Position numbers and translations under genes: made by a program
NCBI GenBank assembly: GCA_900546635.1
Contig: URDS01000079.1
Location: 1-9,084 of the forward strand
Reading direction: 5' to 3'
Source: an uncultured Eubacteriales bacterium
Lineage (GTDB): Bacteria; Bacillota; Clostridia; Oscillospirales; CAG-272
Length of the DNA: 9,084 nucleotides
The notes under the pieces: generated by a model
Seen by the model: the letters and a program-made list of their open reading frames with translations, nothing else
The model's database searches: none
Told to the model about the DNA's origin: nothing
Part shown: one piece after another, positions 6,298 to 9,084 of the stretch
Layout of the letters: the number at the start of each line of letters is the position of its first letter
How positions within the stretch are numbered: position 1 is the first letter of the stretch

Positions 6298-6393
6298 TAT
6301 GCGCTCCTTTTGGCTGATAGTTTCCGGTCGTGCGGCAATCGGAATGCTGAAAAACGGCTCTGCTTTTTGACGGCGGACAACCGGATATTCAAT

Positions 6394-6421
6394 AGTATAA
6401 CATAAATTGCGGAATTTGCAA
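6394..6421 (-). promoter_or_regulatory. Promoter of the MutS-like/lrp operon
   Basis: On the minus strand TTGCAA (6421-6416, four of six matches to consensus), a 16-base spacer and TATACT (6399-6394) form a promoter. TG at the extended -10 position (TGTTATACT) compensates for the weak -35. Transcription would start near 6388, leaving a leader of about 90 bases before the ATG at 6297. I found no convincing riboswitch, T-box or attenuator in that leader, only a weak distant CCGGT/ACCGG pairing. Confidence 0.6.
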
Positions 6422-6439
6422 TAAAAGAGCAGAAATAAT

Positions 6440-6468
6440 TTGTGTTTTCCGCAGATATATAGTATAAT
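6440..6468 (+). promoter_or_regulatory. Promoter of the helicase gene
   Basis: A perfect TATAAT (6463-6468) lies 17 bases after a weak -35 candidate TTGTGT (6440-6445). Transcription would start near 6475, about 22 bases before the ATG. The site is back-to-back with the promoter of the MutS-like operon, with fewer than 20 bases between the two -35 regions, so a single regulator could affect both. No LexA-type box was seen. Confidence 0.65.
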
Positions 6469-6497
6469 TAGTTAGGAAAAACATTGGAGGACGGCGT

Positions 6498-8888
6498 ATG
6501 ATTTTTGATGAGGCTGCAAGGAAAATACAGATTGGCGTAAAGGAACTGTGTCATACGGTCGTAAACCATGCGAGTATTGACGCGCGCGGGTTCCGTATCC
6601 GTGAGGACGGCGGGAAAGTCCGTGAAATGCTGGAGCATCAGCACGGACTTTGCTATCAGCCGGACGTTTTGCTTTCCCGCACGTTCAGCCGCGGCGGTCT
6701 GTTTTACGAGATTTCGGACGTGTGCGACGGCATTCTGCGTCTGCCGGACCGCACGGTTGTCTATGTCAATCGGTGCGTCGGCGGTACTACGGATATGGTA
6801 GGCGAAGATCAGGCGGCGGAACTTGTGGGACAGGCTGTCGTATTTGCGGCGATGGTTGCGGAAATCGAAATGCTCGGCAGAATTACGTTTTGCGTGACCT
6901 TGTATCACGCAAAGCAGGATATACGCACGATTGAAAAAACATATACCCGCCGGGAAATGACCGAGGCGCTCTATCGCCTGATTGATCTGCATCGGCCTTT
7001 TGCCGCGCTTGAAGCCGAGCGTGTGCGTGTGCGTCTGCCGGGATCAAAGGGCGCGCAGTTTCCGTTTTGTGAAATCCGTCCGCAGCAGCGCGACTTTATG
7101 GTTGAGGTTCTGCGTGCGGTCAAATCGGGCGGAAAAGCGTTGATCGAAGCGCCGACCGGCACCGGCAAGACGATGGCGGCGCTCTATCCGGCGATCAAAG
7201 CGTTCGGCAGCGGCTTTGTCGATAAGATTTTTTACTTTACCGCGAAAAATACAACGGCGCTTGCCGCGCTGGAAGCGGCAAAAAAGCTTTCGGAGCAGAC
7301 CGGGATTCGCGCGGTGCATATTACGGCAAAGGAACGAAGCTGCCCGGTCAAGCTGCGCGATCCGTTTAAATGTACGCCCGGCGTTTGTCCGCGGGCAAAC
7401 GGCCACTATAAGCGTATGCCCGAAGCGATCGCCGGTATCGTAACGGCGCGCCGCGTTATCGACAGCGCGGCGGTAGAGGATTTTGCCAGCCGGCACAGCG
7501 TCTGTCCGTATGAGCTTTCTTTGGATCTTGCCGACTGGTGCGATCTTGTGATCTGCGATTATAATTATTTGATAGACGAGACGGCCAGCCTGCGCCGCTA
7601 TTTTTCGTCGGAGGCGCCGGAGGGGAAACGGTATCTCTTTTTGTTCGATGAGGCGCACAACTTGCTTGACCGCGCGAAAGCGTGTTATGGCGCGGAACTT
7701 CGTCTCGGCGAGATTCGGTCATTTTTGAGCGAAGCGCGGACGGCGGAGCGCAGTCCGGTCTGCCGCGCGCTTGCGGACGTTGAGTTTTACATAAACAGCA
7801 TGCGGGAACTCTGTCAGGATGAAACCGAAACGGATGAAACCGGCGTTCCGCGCGGCTTTTGCGCATTGCGGGTATTCGACAAAAAGCTATACGATCTTTT
7901 GACTGCGCTGGAAAAAGAAATAGATAAGTATATGCATTCGCCCGCATACGGCAGTCTGCCGGAAAGTCTGCATGAACTGCGCGCCCATGTAAAAAAATAC
8001 ATCGGTTCGCTTGAACTTTTTGACGATCGTTTTGTACATACGGTTCAAGTCAGCGGGAACGAGGTCATTTCAAAGATCGTTTGCCTGGACCCGTCGGCGC
8101 AGCTTGCGAAAAAAATGGCGCTCGGCCGCGCAAGTGTGCTGTTTTCCGCAACGCTGACGCCGCTGGATTATTATGCGGCGCTTTGCGGCGCTAAGGAGGG
8201 AACCTGCCTGAAGCTGGACTGTCCCTATGATCCGGCCAATCTCTGCGTTTGCATTATGGACAAGCTGAGCGTCAAATATCAGTATCGGTCGCAGAACGCG
8301 GCGGCGGTGGCCGATGCGATTATGAGCGCCGTAGGGCGCCGGGACGGCAATTATATGGTCTATTTCCCGTCGTATGAATATATGAGCGAGGTGCAGACGC
8401 TGTTTAAATACAAGTATCCGCATATCCGCACGGTGGTTCAGGCGAAGGGCATGTCCGAGTCGGCGCGGCGAAACTTTTTGGATGCTTTTCGCGCCGGTGT
8501 GCGGACGACGCTGGTCGGTTTTTCGGTGCTCGGCGGGATTTACTCAGAGGGAATCGACCTTGTCGGCGATCGGCTGATCGGAAGCCTGATTGTCGGCGTC
8601 GGTCTGCTTCAGCCGAGCAACGAGGGAGAGCTTGTACGCGAATACTACGACAATTTGTATGAACTCGGACGTGAATACGCATATATTTATCCCGGCTTCA
8701 ACCGCGTTTTGCAGGCGGCCGGGCGGGTCATCCGAACCGAGACCGACCGCGGCGTCATTGTGTTTATTGACGAGCGGTATGCGGAGGAACCCTATCATAC
8801 GCTTTTGCCGGCGCAGTTCCGACGGGCTAAGTTTGTCGGGGATGCGCGCGCGCTGTCCGCGGTGATCGGCGGCTTTTGGGAAAAATAA
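6498..8888 (+). CDS. Fe-S XPD/DinG-like DNA helicase with nuclease-like N-terminus
   Basis: A 796-residue superfamily 2 helicase of the Rad3/XPD/DinG group, expected to unwind DNA 5' to 3' with ATP in repair or recombination. Residues about 1-175 resemble the Cas4-like PD-(D/E)XK domain fused to such helicases in Firmicutes. Helicase motifs run in order: RPQQ (194-197), Walker A EAPTGTGKT (217-225), TAK (248-250), DEAH (384-387), SATLTP, a GIDL motif and motif VI QAAGRVIR (739-746). Four cysteines between Walker A and DEAH, C282, C292, C297 and C336, fit the Fe-S cluster ligands, followed by the familiar CPYELSLDL and CDYNYLID segments. In the N-terminal domain D77 (CDGIL) and Q112 are kept, but the expected Glu-x-Lys is replaced around YVNRC (89-93). 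The start has GGAGG seven bases upstream. It is a monocistronic gene divergent from the MutS-like operon. Confidence 0.93.
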   Translation: MIFDEAARKIQIGVKELCHTVVNHASIDARGFRIREDGGKVREMLEHQHGLCYQPDVLLSRTFSRGGLFYEISDVCDGILRLPDRTVVYVNRCVGGTTDMVGEDQAAELVGQAVVFAAMVAEIEMLGRITFCVTLYHAKQDIRTIEKTYTRREMTEALYRLIDLHRPFAALEAERVRVRLPGSKGAQFPFCEIRPQQRDFMVEVLRAVKSGGKALIEAPTGTGKTMAALYPAIKAFGSGFVDKIFYFTAKNTTALAALEAAKKLSEQTGIRAVHITAKERSCPVKLRDPFKCTPGVCPRANGHYKRMPEAIAGIVTARRVIDSAAVEDFASRHSVCPYELSLDLADWCDLVICDYNYLIDETASLRRYFSSEAPEGKRYLFLFDEAHNLLDRAKACYGAELRLGEIRSFLSEARTAERSPVCRALADVEFYINSMRELCQDETETDETGVPRGFCALRVFDKKLYDLLTALEKEIDKYMHSPAYGSLPESLHELRAHVKKYIGSLELFDDRFVHTVQVSGNEVISKIVCLDPSAQLAKKMALGRASVLFSATLTPLDYYAALCGAKEGTCLKLDCPYDPANLCVCIMDKLSVKYQYRSQNAAAVADAIMSAVGRRDGNYMVYFPSYEYMSEVQTLFKYKYPHIRTVVQAKGMSESARRNFLDAFRAGVRTTLVGFSVLGGIYSEGIDLVGDRLIGSLIVGVGLLQPSNEGELVREYYDNLYELGREYAYIYPGFNRVLQAAGRVIRTETDRGVIVFIDERYAEEPYHTLLPAQFRRAKFVGDARALSAVIGGFWEK

Positions 8889-8899
8889 GAAGAGAGATG

Positions 8900-8932
8900 A
8901 AAAAACACTGCCTCGTCCATTTTGGACAAGGC
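8900..8932 (-). terminator. Terminator-like hairpin facing left
   Basis: On the minus strand GCCTTGTCC (8932-8924) pairs with GGACGAGGC (8918-8910) over nine positions, including one G-U pair, around an AAAAT loop. AGTG and then TTTTTT (8905-8900) follow. This fits termination of a transcript entering from the right, converging on the helicase gene. In the helicase direction the stem has a C/A mismatch and no T-run, so it is weaker there, though it may still help end the helicase transcript 22 bases past its stop. Confidence 0.55.
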
Positions 8933-8957
8933 GCTATACCAAACGCTTAAAATAGAG

Positions 8958-9027
8958 GCGCAGTTCAATCTGTCAAAAAAGTGAAAATCGCAAATAAAAT
9001 ACGTTTACAAGGCGGACAAGTGCCGCC
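8958..9027 (-). repeat. Right copy of inverted intergenic repeat
   Basis: The reverse complement of 8969-9027 equals 31-89 at 56 of 59 positions. Beyond the ungapped core, GCGCAG and flanking bases also recur after a five-base insertion (TTCAA). Similarity stops sharply at 9027/31: the left copy continues with TTGTAAAC to complete a 13-bp stem, whereas here GC-rich sequence AACGGCGGCGCG follows. Only the inner hairpin GGCGG (9011-9015) / CCGCC (9023-9027) survives. Confidence 0.85.
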
Positions 9028-9084
9028 AACGGCGGCGCGACGGCGCGAGCGAACGCGCCCCATCGTCGCAAAACCTTGGTTTTG
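9022..9084. repeat. GC-rich hairpin cluster at right end
   Basis: Three short inverted repeats run in series. GCCGCC/GGCGGC (9022-9027 with 9031-9036, loop AAC) competes with the stem of the preceding repeat. GGCGCG/CGCGCC (9042-9047 with 9054-9059, loop AGCGAA) is enclosed by GCGAC/GTCGC (9037-9041 with 9065-9069). CAAAACC/GGTTTTG (9069-9075 with 9078-9084, two-base loop) ends at the window edge. No gene was seen. It may be part of a larger repeat that continues outside the window. Confidence 0.55.

Noticed and set aside
6298..6388. Riboswitch or T-box in the leader of the MutS-like operon
   Set aside because: No conserved T-box sequence, aptamer core or terminator/antiterminator pair could be seen; only a weak long-range CCGGT/ACCGG pairing.
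6468..6992. Minus-strand open frame opposite the helicase start
   Set aside because: It crosses the helicase promoter and the nuclease-like domain coding region; no recognisable product.
1..9084. CRISPR array or transposon in the window
   Set aside because: The repeats are a single inverted pair without regular spacers, and there is no transposase, integrase or cas gene; the Cas4-like resemblance is a domain of a housekeeping-type helicase.

Overview
The window looks like chromosomal DNA of a low-to-mid GC Gram-positive anaerobe, most likely a clostridial (Oscillospirales-like) Firmicute. The signs are strong AGGAG-type ribosome binding sites, a repressor-type BirA paired with BioY, a DUF896/YnzC-type small protein, and a large Fe-S XPD/DinG-like helicase with a Cas4-like N-terminus. 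The lineage is inferred from gene families and base composition only. Seven protein genes, all apparently complete, fill nearly the whole window. I see no rRNA, tRNA, CRISPR array, transposase or phage gene.

Layout. (1) 1-162: an intergenic repeat and hairpin region downstream of birA. (2) 163-1697, minus strand: the biotin uptake/control operon bioY-birA. The genes overlap by four bases, and the operon is driven by a near-consensus promoter whose -35 box lies inside a perfect palindrome that fits a BirA operator. (3) 1698-1979: that promoter/operator, plus a terminator for the upstream operon. (4) 1980-6297, minus strand: a tight five-gene operon read as MutS-like ATPase, Lrp/AsnC regulator, class I/II aminotransferase, DUF896 protein and CorA-type channel. 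Successive genes overlap or are separated by a few bases. (5) 6298-6497: a divergent intergenic region with a recognisable promoter on each strand. (6) 6498-8888, plus strand: an Fe-S superfamily 2 helicase. (7) 8889-9084: a 3' region with hairpins and a second copy of the left-end repeat in inverted orientation.

How the parts fit together. BioY imports biotin; BirA attaches it to biotin-dependent enzymes and, when biotin is plentiful, should bind the palindrome and shut off its own operon. The Lrp-type regulator probably senses an amino acid or related ligand and controls or accompanies the aminotransferase next to it. The MutS-like ATPase and the helicase are divergently transcribed DNA-transaction proteins. 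Both depart from their families: the MutS-like protein lacks the mismatch-recognition domain and the usual DExGRGT signature, and the helicase's N-terminal nuclease-like domain seems to have lost its catalytic Glu and Lys.

The least explained structure is a pair of roughly 60-70 bp elements, about 95% identical over a 59-bp ungapped core, in opposite orientations at the two ends of the window (31-99 and about 8958-9027). Each sits just beyond the last gene at that end. They look like members of a dispersed intergenic repeat family associated with gene 3' ends. I see no convincing evidence of a new defence or mobile system here.
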